From contig NZ_JAFIBI010000001.1 in NCBI RefSeq assembly GCF_017832975.1, positions 868,001-932,000 on the forward strand: DNA of 64,000 nucleotides, read 5' to 3'. Below the pieces are notes generated by a model. The model was not told the origin of the DNA. It made no database searches and saw only the letters and a program-made list of their open reading frames with translations. The stretch comes from Arthrobacter sp. PvP023 (GTDB lineage: Bacteria; Actinomycetota; Actinomycetes; Actinomycetales; Micrococcaceae). Position numbers and translations under genes: made by a program. Shown piece after piece: positions 45,524-55,195 of the stretch. Positions within the stretch are counted from its first letter, which is position 1, and every line of letters begins with the position of its first letter.

Positions 45524-48500
45524 ATGCCTCGTTTTGCGCTTGATATTGAGTCCGTGCCCCGTCCCGTCCGCGCTCAGGCGCTGCTGGACGCCGTGAACCA
45601 CCGGGTCGTCATTGCCGACGGGGCCATGGGCACTATGCTGCAGGGCCGGGAACTGTCCCTCGAGGTCGACTTCCTGGGGCTGGAAGGCTGCAACGAGATC
45701 CTCAACGACACGCGGCCTGACGTCCTCGCCGACATCCATGACGCGTACTTCGCCACCGGAATCGACGCGGTGGAAACCAATACCTTCGGCGCCAACTGGT
45801 CCAACCTCTCCGACTACGGCATCGACGACCGGATCGAGGAACTCGCCCGGAAGGGCGCAGCGATCGCCCGCGAACGCGCCGAAGCGGCAGAAGAAACCGA
45901 CGGACGCATGCGCTGGGTCCTGGGCTCGATGGGGCCGGGCACCAAGCTCCCCAGCTTGGGCCACACCAGCTACGACTACCTCAAGCAGACCTTCGCCCTG
46001 CAGGCCGAGGGCCTCATCGACGGCGGCGCGGACGCGTTCCTCATCGAAACCAGCCAGGACCTCCTGCAGACCAAAGCCGCCGTCAACGGCTGCAAGCAGG
46101 CCATCGTGACCCGCGGCATCCGGCTCCCCATCTTCGTCGAGGTGACCGTCGAAACCACCGGAACCATGCTGATGGGATCCGAGATCGGCGCCGCGCTCAC
46201 CGCGCTCGAGCCGCTCGGCGTCGACGCCATCGGCCTGAACTGCGCCACCGGGCCGGACGAGATGAGCGAGCACCTGCGCCACCTCTCCAAGCAGTCCTCC
46301 GTGGCCATCGCCTGCATGCCCAACGCCGGCCTCCCGGTGCTTGGCCCCAACGGCGCGCACTATCCGCTCTCACCCAGCGAACTCGCCACCGCACATGAGC
46401 AGTTCGTGCGCGAATTCGGCCTGGGCCTGGTGGGCGGCTGCTGCGGTACGACGCCGGAACACATGGCCGCCGTCGTCGAGCGTCTTGCGCCCTTCCGCGC
46501 CAGCGCCGCCGTCACCAGCGGCGGGTGGGGTGCCGACGGCGGCCGCGTTCCCACCGAGCGTGAAGCCGGAATCGCTTCCCTCTACCACCACGTCCCGTTC
46601 GACCAGGAATCCGCCTACCTCGCCATCGGTGAGCGCACCAACGCGAACGGTTCGAAGGCGTTCCGCCAGGCGATGCTGGAAGAGCGCTGGGACGACTGCG
46701 TCGATATCGCCCGCGAACAGGTCCGCGTTGGCGCGCACCTGCTCGATGTCTGCATCGACTATGTTGGGCGCGACGGCGTGGCCGACATCAAGGAGATCGT
46801 GTCGCGTTTCGCGTCGGCCTCCACCCTCCCGCTGGTCATCGACTCCACCGAACCACCCGTGCTGCAGGCCGGCCTCGAACTCATCGGCGGCCGCCCGGTG
46901 GTCAACTCCGTCAACTACGAGGACGGCGACGGCCCGAACAGCCGCTTCGCGCGCATCATGCCGCTGGTGAAGGAACACGGCACCGCCGTGATCGCCCTGA
47001 CCATCGACGAACAGGGCCAGGCCCGCACCACCGAAGGCAAGGTGGCTATCGCCTCCCGCCTCGTCGACGCCCTGGTGGGCGAATGGGGCATGCGCGTCGA
47101 GGACATCATCGTGGACGCCCTGACCTTCCCCGTCGCCACCGGCCAGGAAGAAACCCGCCGCGACGGCATCGAAACCATCGAGGCCATCCGCCAGATCACC
47201 ACCAAGTACCCCGGCATCAACACCACCCTCGGCGTCTCGAACGTCTCCTTCGGCCTCAACCCGGCGGCGCGCGTGGTGCTGAACTCCGTGTTCCTGCACG
47301 AGGCCGTGCAGGCGGGCCTGTCCAGCGGCATCATCGACGCCGCCAAGATCGTGCCGCTCGCCTCCCTCCCGGAGGACCAGCGCAAAGTGGCCCTGGACCT
47401 CGTCTATGACCGCCGCGAATACGACGCCGACGGCAACGTCACGTACGATCCCCTGGCCATCATGCTGGACCTCTTCGCCGGCGTCGACACTGCAGCGCTC
47501 AAGGACCAGCGGGCCGCGGAACTCGCCGCCCTTCCCACGGGCGAACGCCTGCAGCGGCGCATCATCGACGGCGAAGGCAAGGGCCTGGAAGCGGACCTGG
47601 ACCTCGCCCGCTCCGAGGGCATGACCCCGCTCGGCATCATCAACGACCAGTTGCTCGAGGGCATGAAGGTTGTGGGCGAGCGCTTCGGCGCCGGCGAGAT
47701 GCAGCTGCCCTTCGTGCTGCAGTCCGCCGAGGTGATGAAGAACGCTGTCGCCCTGCTCGAGCCGCACATGGAGAAGTCCGATTCCTCGGGCAAGGGCACC
47801 ATGGTGATCGCCACCGTCCGTGGCGACGTGCACGACATCGGTAAGAACCTGGTGGACATCATCCTCACCAACAACGGCTACAAAGTGGTCAACATCGGCA
47901 TCAAGCAGGGGATCGCCGAGATCATGGCAGCAGCCGAGGAGCACGACGCCGACGTGATCGGCATGTCCGGTCTGCTGGTGAAGTCCACCGTGGTGATGAA
48001 GGAGAACCTCGCGGAACTGCAGTCCCGGGGGCTTGCGAAGAAGTGGCCGATTATTCTCGGCGGCGCAGCCCTGACCCGCGCCTACGTGGAGCAGGACCTG
48101 GCGGAGCAGTTTGAAGGAACAGTCAGGTATGCCAAGGACGCCTTCGAGGGCCTGGCACTCATGGAACCCCTGGTGCAGGTGGCCCGCGGCGCCGATCCTG
48201 ACGCCGTCGGCCTTCCGCCGCTGAAGAAGCGGATCCACAAGGGAGGCCCGAAGTTCACGGTGACCGAACCGGAAGCTATGCCCGGCCGGTCCGACGTCGC
48301 CTCCGACAACGCTGTTCCTGCGCCGCCGTTCTGGGGCACGCGCATTGTGCGCGGCGTGGCACTCCACGACTACGCGGCGTTGCTCGATGAGCGCGCCACG
48401 TTCATGGGGCAGTGGGGGCTCAAGCCCGGCCGCGGCGATGACGGCGCCTCCTATGAGGAGCTGGTGGAACTCGAGGGCCGGCCGCGCCTGCGGTACTGGC

Positions 48501-49174
48501 TGGACCGCATCCTCGCCGAGGGAATGCTCGACGCGTCGGTCGCGTACGGCTATTTCCCGGTGGTCGCCGAAGGGGAACAGGTGGTGGTGCTGCACCACGG
48601 GGAGGATCACGACGGCGTGCTCGGGACCCCGGGCCTGCTCGCCCCCGATGGTGGCTCAGGCGGTCCGATCGGCACCGAGCGGCTGCGTTTCGACTTCCCG
48701 CGCCAGCGCCGGGACCGGCACCTCTGCCTCGCCGACTTCGTGCGCTCGCGCGAATCGGGGCAGGTGGACGTCCTGCCCGTGCAGCTGGTCACCGCCGGTT
48801 CGAAGATCGACGAGGTGACGTCCGAGCTGTTCAAGGGGAACCACTACCGTGACTACTACGAGCTCAACGGCCTGGTCATGCAGCTCACCGAGGCGCTCGC
48901 GGAGTTCTGGCATGCGCGCATCCGCTCCGAGCTGGGCTTCGCGGCCGAGGAGCCCAAGGACAAGGCCGGGTACTTCAAGCTCGATTACCGCGGCGCGCGT
49001 TTCTCGCTGGGGTACCCCGCCTGCCCTGACATGGAGGACCGCCGCAAGGTGACGGAGCTGCTGCGTCCCGAGCGGATGGGCGTGGTGCTGAGCGATGAGC
49101 TGATGCTGCACCCCGAACAGTCCACGGACGCGTTCGTGTTCCACCACCCGGAGGCGAAGTACTTCAAGGTGTGA
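45524..49174 (+). CDS. metH: Cobalamin-dependent methionine synthase
   Basis: 1216 residues, full length. Homocysteine domain about 10-330 with Zn ligands in GLNCATGP and GGCCGTTPEH. Pterin/methyltetrahydrofolate domain about 360-620 (ERTNANGSKAFRQ). Cobalamin domain about 650-890 with the axial-His motif RGDVHDIGKNLVD. SAM-activation domain about 930-1216 ending PEQSTDAFVFHHPEAKYF. Transfers a methyl group from methyltetrahydrofolate to homocysteine. ATG at 45524. No riboswitch that I can recognise in the 282 bp upstream. Marks the right border of the island. Confidence 0.97.
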   Translation: MPRFALDIESVPRPVRAQALLDAVNHRVVIADGAMGTMLQGRELSLEVDFLGLEGCNEILNDTRPDVLADIHDAYFATGIDAVETNTFGANWSNLSDYGIDDRIEELARKGAAIARERAEAAEETDGRMRWVLGSMGPGTKLPSLGHTSYDYLKQTFALQAEGLIDGGADAFLIETSQDLLQTKAAVNGCKQAIVTRGIRLPIFVEVTVETTGTMLMGSEIGAALTALEPLGVDAIGLNCATGPDEMSEHLRHLSKQSSVAIACMPNAGLPVLGPNGAHYPLSPSELATAHEQFVREFGLGLVGGCCGTTPEHMAAVVERLAPFRASAAVTSGGWGADGGRVPTEREAGIASLYHHVPFDQESAYLAIGERTNANGSKAFRQAMLEERWDDCVDIAREQVRVGAHLLDVCIDYVGRDGVADIKEIVSRFASASTLPLVIDSTEPPVLQAGLELIGGRPVVNSVNYEDGDGPNSRFARIMPLVKEHGTAVIALTIDEQGQARTTEGKVAIASRLVDALVGEWGMRVEDIIVDALTFPVATGQEETRRDGIETIEAIRQITTKYPGINTTLGVSNVSFGLNPAARVVLNSVFLHEAVQAGLSSGIIDAAKIVPLASLPEDQRKVALDLVYDRREYDADGNVTYDPLAIMLDLFAGVDTAALKDQRAAELAALPTGERLQRRIIDGEGKGLEADLDLARSEGMTPLGIINDQLLEGMKVVGERFGAGEMQLPFVLQSAEVMKNAVALLEPHMEKSDSSGKGTMVIATVRGDVHDIGKNLVDIILTNNGYKVVNIGIKQGIAEIMAAAEEHDADVIGMSGLLVKSTVVMKENLAELQSRGLAKKWPIILGGAALTRAYVEQDLAEQFEGTVRYAKDAFEGLALMEPLVQVARGADPDAVGLPPLKKRIHKGGPKFTVTEPEAMPGRSDVASDNAVPAPPFWGTRIVRGVALHDYAALLDERATFMGQWGLKPGRGDDGASYEELVELEGRPRLRYWLDRILAEGMLDASVAYGYFPVVAEGEQVVVLHHGEDHDGVLGTPGLLAPDGGSGGPIGTERLRFDFPRQRRDRHLCLADFVRSRESGQVDVLPVQLVTAGSKIDEVTSELFKGNHYRDYYELNGLVMQLTEALAEFWHARIRSELGFAAEEPKDKAGYFKLDYRGARFSLGYPACPDMEDRRKVTELLRPERMGVVLSDELMLHPEQSTDAFVFHHPEAKYFKV

Positions 49175-49264
49175 GTTGGAGCCGGATCGGGGCGGGGACG
49201 CAGCGCCTCCGGGGTAACCGGTCCAAAGCTGCTAAGTGCAAGGCCGCTGTGAAAGGCTGCAGTC

Positions 49265-50497
49265 ATGGACACCTCATCTCGGGAACATGACCTCGTGATC
49301 TACGGAGCGACGGGTTTCGTTGGCAGACTGATTGCCGCCTACATTGCCGGGCATGCACCGGCCGGTTTCCGAGTTGGGCTCGCGGGCCGGTCCATGTCCA
49401 GGCTTGAGGCGGTTCGGGCGGAGTTGCCGGCCGCGGCGCACGGGTGGGCCCTCATCGAAGCCGCCTCGGAGGACGCGGACTCAATCGCCGCCCTGGCTGC
49501 GAACACACGCGTGCTCTTCACAACCGTCGGTCCATACGCGAAACACGGACTGCCCGTCGTCGAGGCCTGCGCCCGGGCCGGTACCCACTACGCCGACCTC
49601 GCCGGTGAGGTGTCCTTCATCCGGGAGGCGATCGATCGCTACGACGCTCTGGCCAGGACGAGTGGGGCCAGGATCGTGCACTCCTGCGGCTACGACTCTG
49701 TGCCGTCCGACCTCGCCGTACTGCTGCTTCATCAGGCGGCAGAATCCGATAATGCTGGCGGTTTAGCCGAGGTGCAACTCGTGGCTACGGCCAAGGCCGG
49801 CATCAGCGGCGGCACGCTCGAATCGATGCGCGGGCAGCTCGATGCGATGCGATCGAGCACCGCCCTGCGGTCATTAGTCGCTGACCCCTACGCTTTGAGC
49901 CCCGACCGCACACGGGAGCCGACGACACCACAGCCTCCTGACGCCGGTCCTGTGCGCCGTTCCGCTGACGGCACCTGGACCGCGCCGTTCATCATGGCTC
50001 CGTTCAACACCCGGATAGTGCGCCGCAGCAACGCATTGCAGGGCTGGGCCTACGGCCGCGCCCTTCAGTACGGCGAGGTGATGGGGGTGGCCCCCGGACC
50101 GGCAGGAGCGGTCATCGCCAGGGCAATGGCACTCGGGCTCCGGGCATTCACGGGCGCGATGGCGTTACCGCCCACCCGGAAGGTGCTCGACCGCTTTCTT
50201 CCGGCACCGGGTGCGGGTCCGAGCATCAGCATGCAGCGCGCGGGCTGGTTCCACTCCCAGGTCACCGCCCGCACCGAGGACGGCCGGCGTTATCAGGCGA
50301 TTGCTGCTGGCCCCGGTGATCCCGGCTATGCCGCCACCGCCGTGATGGCAGGGGAGACTGCACTCGCCCTTGCCCTCGATGGTGACCGGCTGCCGACCGC
50401 TAAAGGGTCACTGACGCCGGCCACGGCACTCGGCAACGTGCTCATACAGCGGCTCCGCGCGGCCGGCCACACTTACCAGGTAACCAAACTCGCCTGA
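49265..50497 (+). CDS. Saccharopine dehydrogenase-like NAD(P)-binding oxidoreductase
   Basis: 410 residues. N-terminal Rossmann motif LVIYGATGFVGRLIAAYIAG and the conserved GRSMSRLEAV, VLFTTVGPYAKHGLPVVEAC, THYADLAGE and HSCGYDSVPSDLAV blocks place it with the mycobacterial trans-acting enoyl reductase/saccharopine-dehydrogenase-like family. Probably reduces an unsaturated lipid or related substrate. Single gene. Confidence 0.9.
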   Translation: MDTSSREHDLVIYGATGFVGRLIAAYIAGHAPAGFRVGLAGRSMSRLEAVRAELPAAAHGWALIEAASEDADSIAALAANTRVLFTTVGPYAKHGLPVVEACARAGTHYADLAGEVSFIREAIDRYDALARTSGARIVHSCGYDSVPSDLAVLLLHQAAESDNAGGLAEVQLVATAKAGISGGTLESMRGQLDAMRSSTALRSLVADPYALSPDRTREPTTPQPPDAGPVRRSADGTWTAPFIMAPFNTRIVRRSNALQGWAYGRALQYGEVMGVAPGPAGAVIARAMALGLRAFTGAMALPPTRKVLDRFLPAPGAGPSISMQRAGWFHSQVTARTEDGRRYQAIAAGPGDPGYAATAVMAGETALALALDGDRLPTAKGSLTPATALGNVLIQRLRAAGHTYQVTKLA

Positions 50498-50612
50498 ACC
50501 CGGATCCTGCAGCTCGCCTGAAAACGGGGCAATCCTGTTATCCGGGCACCCGCGGGGGTGTTTGATGAAAGAAGGCTGCAAAACCGGGCGGGGGAGGGGC
50601 CCGCGGCGCCTG

Positions 50613-51485
50613 TCAGGAGCGGGTGTCGAGGTAGTGCAGAATCGCCCGGGCTGTTTCCTCCGGGGCGCTGACGTGGGGGCAGTGCCCGGTGGCCTGGAGC
50701 TGCACCAGGGTGCTGTGTTCCAGATTCTTGTGCAGGTAGGCGCCCACTTCCGGCGGGGCAAGCCGATCGTCGGAGCACTGCAGGATCAGGCAGCTGGTGC
50801 GCAACTTTTTCAGTTCAGGGCGGGTGTCGGAAAAGAAAGTTACCCCGGCGAAGTGCCGTGCGATGGTCGGATTTGTCCGGCAGAAGCTGACACGCAGGTC
50901 CTCCGCTAGTTCAGGCTCCTGCGGGTTGCCCATAACCATGGGGGCCAAGGCCGCGGCCCACGCGAAATAGTCGCTGTCCAGAGATGCCAGCAGGCCCTCG
51001 ATGTCTTCCCGCGAAAAGCCGCCCACGTATCCGTCGTACGGGTCATCCGTATGACGGGGCGAAGGAGCAAGCAGAACCAGGCGGGAGAAACGGTTGGGGT
51101 CCTGCACAGCGGCGATCACGGCGATCATCGTGCTGACACTGTGGCCCACCAGGATGACGTCCTCAAGGTCAAGAGCGGCGCAAATCTCCAGCAGGTCCGA
51201 AGCGTACCCGTTGAGGGACCCGTACTTCTCCCAGTCGTAGGCGCTGATGTCAGAGTGTCCTGCACCAACATGGTCAAAAAGCACCAGCCGGTAATCATCA
51301 ACGAAATAGGGCAGCAGCTTCCGCCACATAGCCTGATCGCAGCCGAAACCGTGGGCAAACATCATCACAGGCCCGTCATCCCGGCCCGATATGGTGACAT
51401 TGTTCCGGCCTATTACCGCAGCAACTCCTTCTTTCACATTCTCACTGACCCTACATCGGGTGGCGTCCTGTCCCAGACTATCCAC
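50613..51485 (-). CDS. Alpha/beta hydrolase, RsbQ-like
   Basis: 290 residues. Oxyanion region MMFAHGFGCDQAMWR, nucleophile elbow LVGHSVSTMIA, acid in CSDDRLAPPEV, His in TGHCPHVSAPEET. The motif set and spacing fit the RsbQ/KAI2 group, which acts in energy-stress control of SigB in Bacillus; no RsbP-like partner is adjacent. The GTG at 51485 is used, but homology begins nearer a GTG at 51437. Confidence 0.9.
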   Translation of the reverse strand: MDSLGQDATRCRVSENVKEGVAAVIGRNNVTISGRDDGPVMMFAHGFGCDQAMWRKLLPYFVDDYRLVLFDHVGAGHSDISAYDWEKYGSLNGYASDLLEICAALDLEDVILVGHSVSTMIAVIAAVQDPNRFSRLVLLAPSPRHTDDPYDGYVGGFSREDIEGLLASLDSDYFAWAAALAPMVMGNPQEPELAEDLRVSFCRTNPTIARHFAGVTFFSDTRPELKKLRTSCLILQCSDDRLAPPEVGAYLHKNLEHSTLVQLQATGHCPHVSAPEETARAILHYLDTRS

Positions 51486-51602
51486 CGGGAATAGCGAATC
51501 CTAGGGATCCCCGTACTATGACCTTCAAGGCGACGTCCGTTCAGCCCATTGCGGGCGACGCGGCTTACGCGACTCCCCGACAGGGACCTGTGTCGGGTGT
51601 CC

Positions 51603-54485
51603 TCAAACTCCAATGTGTAGCCGGTCCCTGTCCTGGTCGGATTGAGCCTGCACGGCCTGCCCGCCGGGTCCAGGAACCATGCCGGAGACCGGCTTCACCC
51701 GCCGGAGCGCGGCGAGAATGGCCCGCCCCACCACAGCGATTCCGACGATGGTGGTGATGGCACGCAGGGTGTCCCAGCCCGCCGTCGACGTCAACAGCGA
51801 GTACAGCAGGAAGCTGCTGAGGTTGGTGCCCAGCGGCGCGCCGGGCACGTAGGAAATGCCGGTGCCGGCGCCGACTGCGAAGGGCCAGAACCACAGATTG
51901 GTCAGCAGGCCGAACAGGTAGGACGCCAGCACGCCGTAGCCGCACAGCATCCACAGTTCCGCCTTGCCCCGCACCCGGCGGGGGAGCAGGCCGGCCCCCG
52001 CGCCCACCCACGCGCAGGCGAACAGCTGGAATGGCGTCCACGGCCCGAGGCCGCCCCACAAGGCGCTGGAGAGGGCGATGGTGGCGGCGCCGAGAAGCAT
52101 GCCGAACCGGGCACCGTAGGCCCGGCCGGCCAGGATCAGCAGGATAAAGACCGCCTCCACGCCCCCGACGCCCGTGCTGGCCACCCGCACCGCCGAACCT
52201 ACTGCCGCCAGCACACCAAGCAAAGCCACCGTGTGTGCCGAGCGGACCGAGCCGTCCATGGACACGACGATGGCGACCGCGGCGAGCGGCGCAATGGCCA
52301 GCGCCGCGTAGGGGAGGGCCGCGGCGGCATCCTCCGGGAAGGCCGCAGCGAGCAGCGGCCAGCAGAATGCTGCCAGGGCCAGAACGTTTGCGGCTGCGAG
52401 GACGGCGAGCTCGGCGCCCCGCGGTATCCGGATGCGGCGCCGTTTTTCCGCGCCCTGCGAGCCTGTCCGTTCTCCGGTGACCCTTGGTGCCAGTCCGGGG
52501 CCCGCCGTCCGGGGGAGCGGGAGGGGCGGTTCCGGGGCATTGGCCGGTGCAGAGGAAGGCGCGACGCCGTCACGCATCGGTAGGATCCGGGCGCCAAGGC
52601 TGTGGGCAAAGTCGAGGTCGTGCGTGGCGATCAGAACCGCCGCGCCGGATTCCGCTACAGCCCGCAGCGCGGCCGAGACTGCTGTGCGCGCCGCAGGATC
52701 GAGTCCGCGCGTCGGCTCATCGATCAGGAGCACCTGAGGATCGTCCATGGTCTGCAGCGCGATGGCAAGGACCCTGCGCTCGCCTGCGGAGAGGTCCCGG
52801 GGATGCTCGTGCCCAATGGGAATCCGGACGTCTCCCCGCAAACGGGCAAAGTGTGACGCCGCAGATCCGGGCCTGGGCTGTCCGCCGTTCTTTCGGCGCG
52901 CAAGGCGACGTTCGGCCGCGCGGAGCTCGCCCGCGACCGTATCCCGAGTGAACAGGTCGTCCGAGGCGTCCGGCACCAGGGCGACGCGCCCGCCGTCGAC
53001 CGTGCCGCCGTCGCGCTTTCCTGCATTGACCGTTCCTTCGCTCACCGCACCCTCACCCAGGGCGAGCGCCACCAGGAGGGACGACTTCCCGGCCCCGTTC
53101 GGACCCACCAGCGCCACCACCTCACCGCGGTGCAGGGTCAGGGACGCGTCGCGCACCAGCGGGGAGCCCTTGCGGTGGACGGTGAGGTTGGTCGCCGTCA
53201 GCGCCGGGGCGATATCAGCTGGCGGAGAAGTGAGGTGGCGGGCTTCGACCGGCGCCGAGGCCGACGACGCCGGGACCCCTGCTGTTGGGATCAAGGTGCC
53301 GCCGTCGATGGTCCACCAGGAATCGGCAACGGGGACGAGCGCTGACGCCCGGTGCTCCGCCACGATGACGCAGACGCCGGCGTCGCGGGCCAGGGTGTTG
53401 AGCACGGCGATGACGTGCCTGCGGGCTGTGGTGTCGAGGTCGGCCAGGGGCTCGTCTACCAGGAGCAGGGCCGGATCTTCCACCACCGCAGCGGCGATGG
53501 CCACGAGTGTTGCCTCGCCCGCGGAGAGGGTGCTGACGTTCCGGTCCAAGAGTGCCGTCACGCCGATGCGCTCCGCCAACTCCAGCACCCGGGCCTTGGC
53601 GGCCCCGGACGCCACGCCGCGAAGCTCAAGGGCAAGGGAGATTTCGTCGCGGACCCGGGTGGTGGCGAAGGCGGCGCGGGGATTCTGCAGGACGACGCCG
53701 ACGGCTTGGGCGGTATCGCGCGGCGGCGTGGTGGCGCGGTCCAATCCGGATACACGCACGGTGCCGGAGATGTCTCCGCCGTCCACGTGGGAGAGGAGCC
53801 CGGCGATGCCGCGCAGGATGGTGGACTTGCCGGATCCCGTGGGCCCGGTGATCACCGTGATGGACCCGCTCCGCGGTGTGAAGTCAGGGACGCTGACCTG
53901 CGCGTCGCCGATGCGGAACTGGGCGTCGCGCACCTGAAGCGGGCCGCCGTCGTCGTTCCCGGGCCGGTGCCCTGCCCGGCTCCCGAAGCCGCGCAGCTCC
54001 AGAGCCGCGGCAACCCTGCCCGCGTGCTCAAGGGTGCGCTCGAGGACGGGCACCAGGGCGCGGGGGCCGAAGCGTTCACCCCGCAGCCGGAACGCCAGGC
54101 GGACGGAGGTGACGGCGTCGGACAGTGCGGGGAGCGCCGCCCAGGCCACCACCAGCATCCGCCCGATGCCCTGCATGGGGCCGCGGCGGGCCAGGTGGAC
54201 AAAGCCGCGGGCCACGTCCACAAACGCGTTGAGCACGCCGAAACCGAGGAGCATCGCGGCAATCGGCAGGGCGGACAGGACCGCCGCCCACAGCCCGGGT
54301 CCGCTGACCGGGCCGAGGAAAACCACATGGGCGTACGGGGCAGGCAGGCGAATGGCCGGCAGGTCGAGCAGGACCGGCTCGCCGATGCCCGCCCCGTTGA
54401 AAAGGATGCGGTAGATGACCCGCGCCACGATGAAGACGACGGCGAGGGCCGCCGCGGCGCGTAATGGCGCGGGCCGGAAGGTCAT
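51603..54485 (-). CDS. Single-chain ECF importer: T-A-A'-S fusion
   Basis: 960 residues. Residues about 1-180 are an EcfT-like coupling domain with two ARG-type motifs (RLRGERFG, LELRGFG). Then come two ABC ATPases: Walker A GPTGSGKSTI, signature LSAGEATL, LLLVDEPLADLD; and Walker A GPNGAGKSSL, signature LSAGERRV, VLLIDEPTRGLD. Residues about 690-930 are a six-helix S-component-like domain (FGMLLGAATIALSSALWGGL, FACAWVGAGAGLLPRR). ECF modules are usually separate proteins. The start overlaps the lipoprotein gene by 4 bp. Vitamin substrate, perhaps cobalamin, is inferred from that lipoprotein and the metH neighbour. Confidence 0.9.
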   Translation of the reverse strand: MTFRPAPLRAAAALAVVFIVARVIYRILFNGAGIGEPVLLDLPAIRLPAPYAHVVFLGPVSGPGLWAAVLSALPIAAMLLGFGVLNAFVDVARGFVHLARRGPMQGIGRMLVVAWAALPALSDAVTSVRLAFRLRGERFGPRALVPVLERTLEHAGRVAAALELRGFGSRAGHRPGNDDGGPLQVRDAQFRIGDAQVSVPDFTPRSGSITVITGPTGSGKSTILRGIAGLLSHVDGGDISGTVRVSGLDRATTPPRDTAQAVGVVLQNPRAAFATTRVRDEISLALELRGVASGAAKARVLELAERIGVTALLDRNVSTLSAGEATLVAIAAAVVEDPALLLVDEPLADLDTTARRHVIAVLNTLARDAGVCVIVAEHRASALVPVADSWWTIDGGTLIPTAGVPASSASAPVEARHLTSPPADIAPALTATNLTVHRKGSPLVRDASLTLHRGEVVALVGPNGAGKSSLLVALALGEGAVSEGTVNAGKRDGGTVDGGRVALVPDASDDLFTRDTVAGELRAAERRLARRKNGGQPRPGSAASHFARLRGDVRIPIGHEHPRDLSAGERRVLAIALQTMDDPQVLLIDEPTRGLDPAARTAVSAALRAVAESGAAVLIATHDLDFAHSLGARILPMRDGVAPSSAPANAPEPPLPLPRTAGPGLAPRVTGERTGSQGAEKRRRIRIPRGAELAVLAAANVLALAAFCWPLLAAAFPEDAAAALPYAALAIAPLAAVAIVVSMDGSVRSAHTVALLGVLAAVGSAVRVASTGVGGVEAVFILLILAGRAYGARFGMLLGAATIALSSALWGGLGPWTPFQLFACAWVGAGAGLLPRRVRGKAELWMLCGYGVLASYLFGLLTNLWFWPFAVGAGTGISYVPGAPLGTNLSSFLLYSLLTSTAGWDTLRAITTIVGIAVVGRAILAALRRVKPVSGMVPGPGGQAVQAQSDQDRDRLHIGV

Positions 54486-55048
54486 GCCGCGGGGGCGGCC
54501 GGTTCGCCGTCGACCGTGAAGAGCAGTTCCAGGCTCTCGCCGGGGCTCACCTTCAAGGTGGCGAGGCCCTCCTGGGCGTAGGCCCAGTCACCGGAGGCCG
54601 GCTTGACCCAGAGTGCCCAGTAGGCGAAGGCGGCGGGCATGCCCTGGCATTCTTCGCGGTACGTGCCCTCCTTGTGCGTAATGTCGAAGTCCGCAGCGGG
54701 CACACCGTTCACCCGGCACACCAGTTCGTTGGGGTACTGAGTGGTGCCTTCGGTTTCCACGTCTGCCTCTTCGAGCGCCTTGGAAGCGAGGATTGGCGCG
54801 TCCGCGGGCACACAAACGGACGTATCAGCGGCATCCTGCTTCAGGGCGCCCGAATCGACGATGACCTTCACGCCGGTGCAGGTCTCGCCGTCGGTGGATG
54901 CGGCGGCGCTGGATGAAGACGTTGCTGAGGCCGGCGCGGAGGTGGTGGGCTGGGTGGCGGCCGGCGTGGAACAGGCGGCGAGGGTAAACAGGAGACCTGC
55001 GGCGGCGAGGGAGCTCGCGGCGGCAGTGCGGATCTTAGTCAAAGTCAC
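54482..55048 (-). CDS. Lipoprotein with DUF4430/transcobalamin-like C-terminal domain
   Basis: 188 residues. Signal peptide with lipobox LFTLAACS (Cys 26), Ser/Ala/Thr linker, then a globular part. The end (FAYWALWVKPASGDWAYAQE, LKVSPGESLELLFT) resembles the transcobalamin C-terminal-like DUF4430 domain. Two Cys pairs are possible. The start is GTG at 55048. It is first gene of the operon with the ECF importer and should be the surface-exposed substrate-capture partner. Confidence 0.8.
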   Translation of the reverse strand: MTLTKIRTAAASSLAAAGLLFTLAACSTPAATQPTTSAPASATSSSSAAASTDGETCTGVKVIVDSGALKQDAADTSVCVPADAPILASKALEEADVETEGTTQYPNELVCRVNGVPAADFDITHKEGTYREECQGMPAAFAYWALWVKPASGDWAYAQEGLATLKVSPGESLELLFTVDGEPAAPAA

Positions 55049-55132
55049 ATGTCAAGGGTAGGGCGTGGCCTCTCCGGATCGGGATGCCGTCACGTTGTGT
55101 GACGTCACAGGGCAGCGGGCAGGTCCCCGATT

Positions 55133-55183
55133 AAAACAAAAGGGTCGACGACGGCGCTCGGGTGAGTGCCGTCGTCGACCCTT
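55133..55183 (-). terminator. Intrinsic terminator of the choline operon
   Basis: Leftward: 16-bp perfect arms (55168-55183 and 55140-55155) with a 12-nt loop, followed leftward by TTGTTTT, directly after the permease stop. Confidence 0.9.
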
Positions 55184-55195
55184 CCGGGGGCGTTA

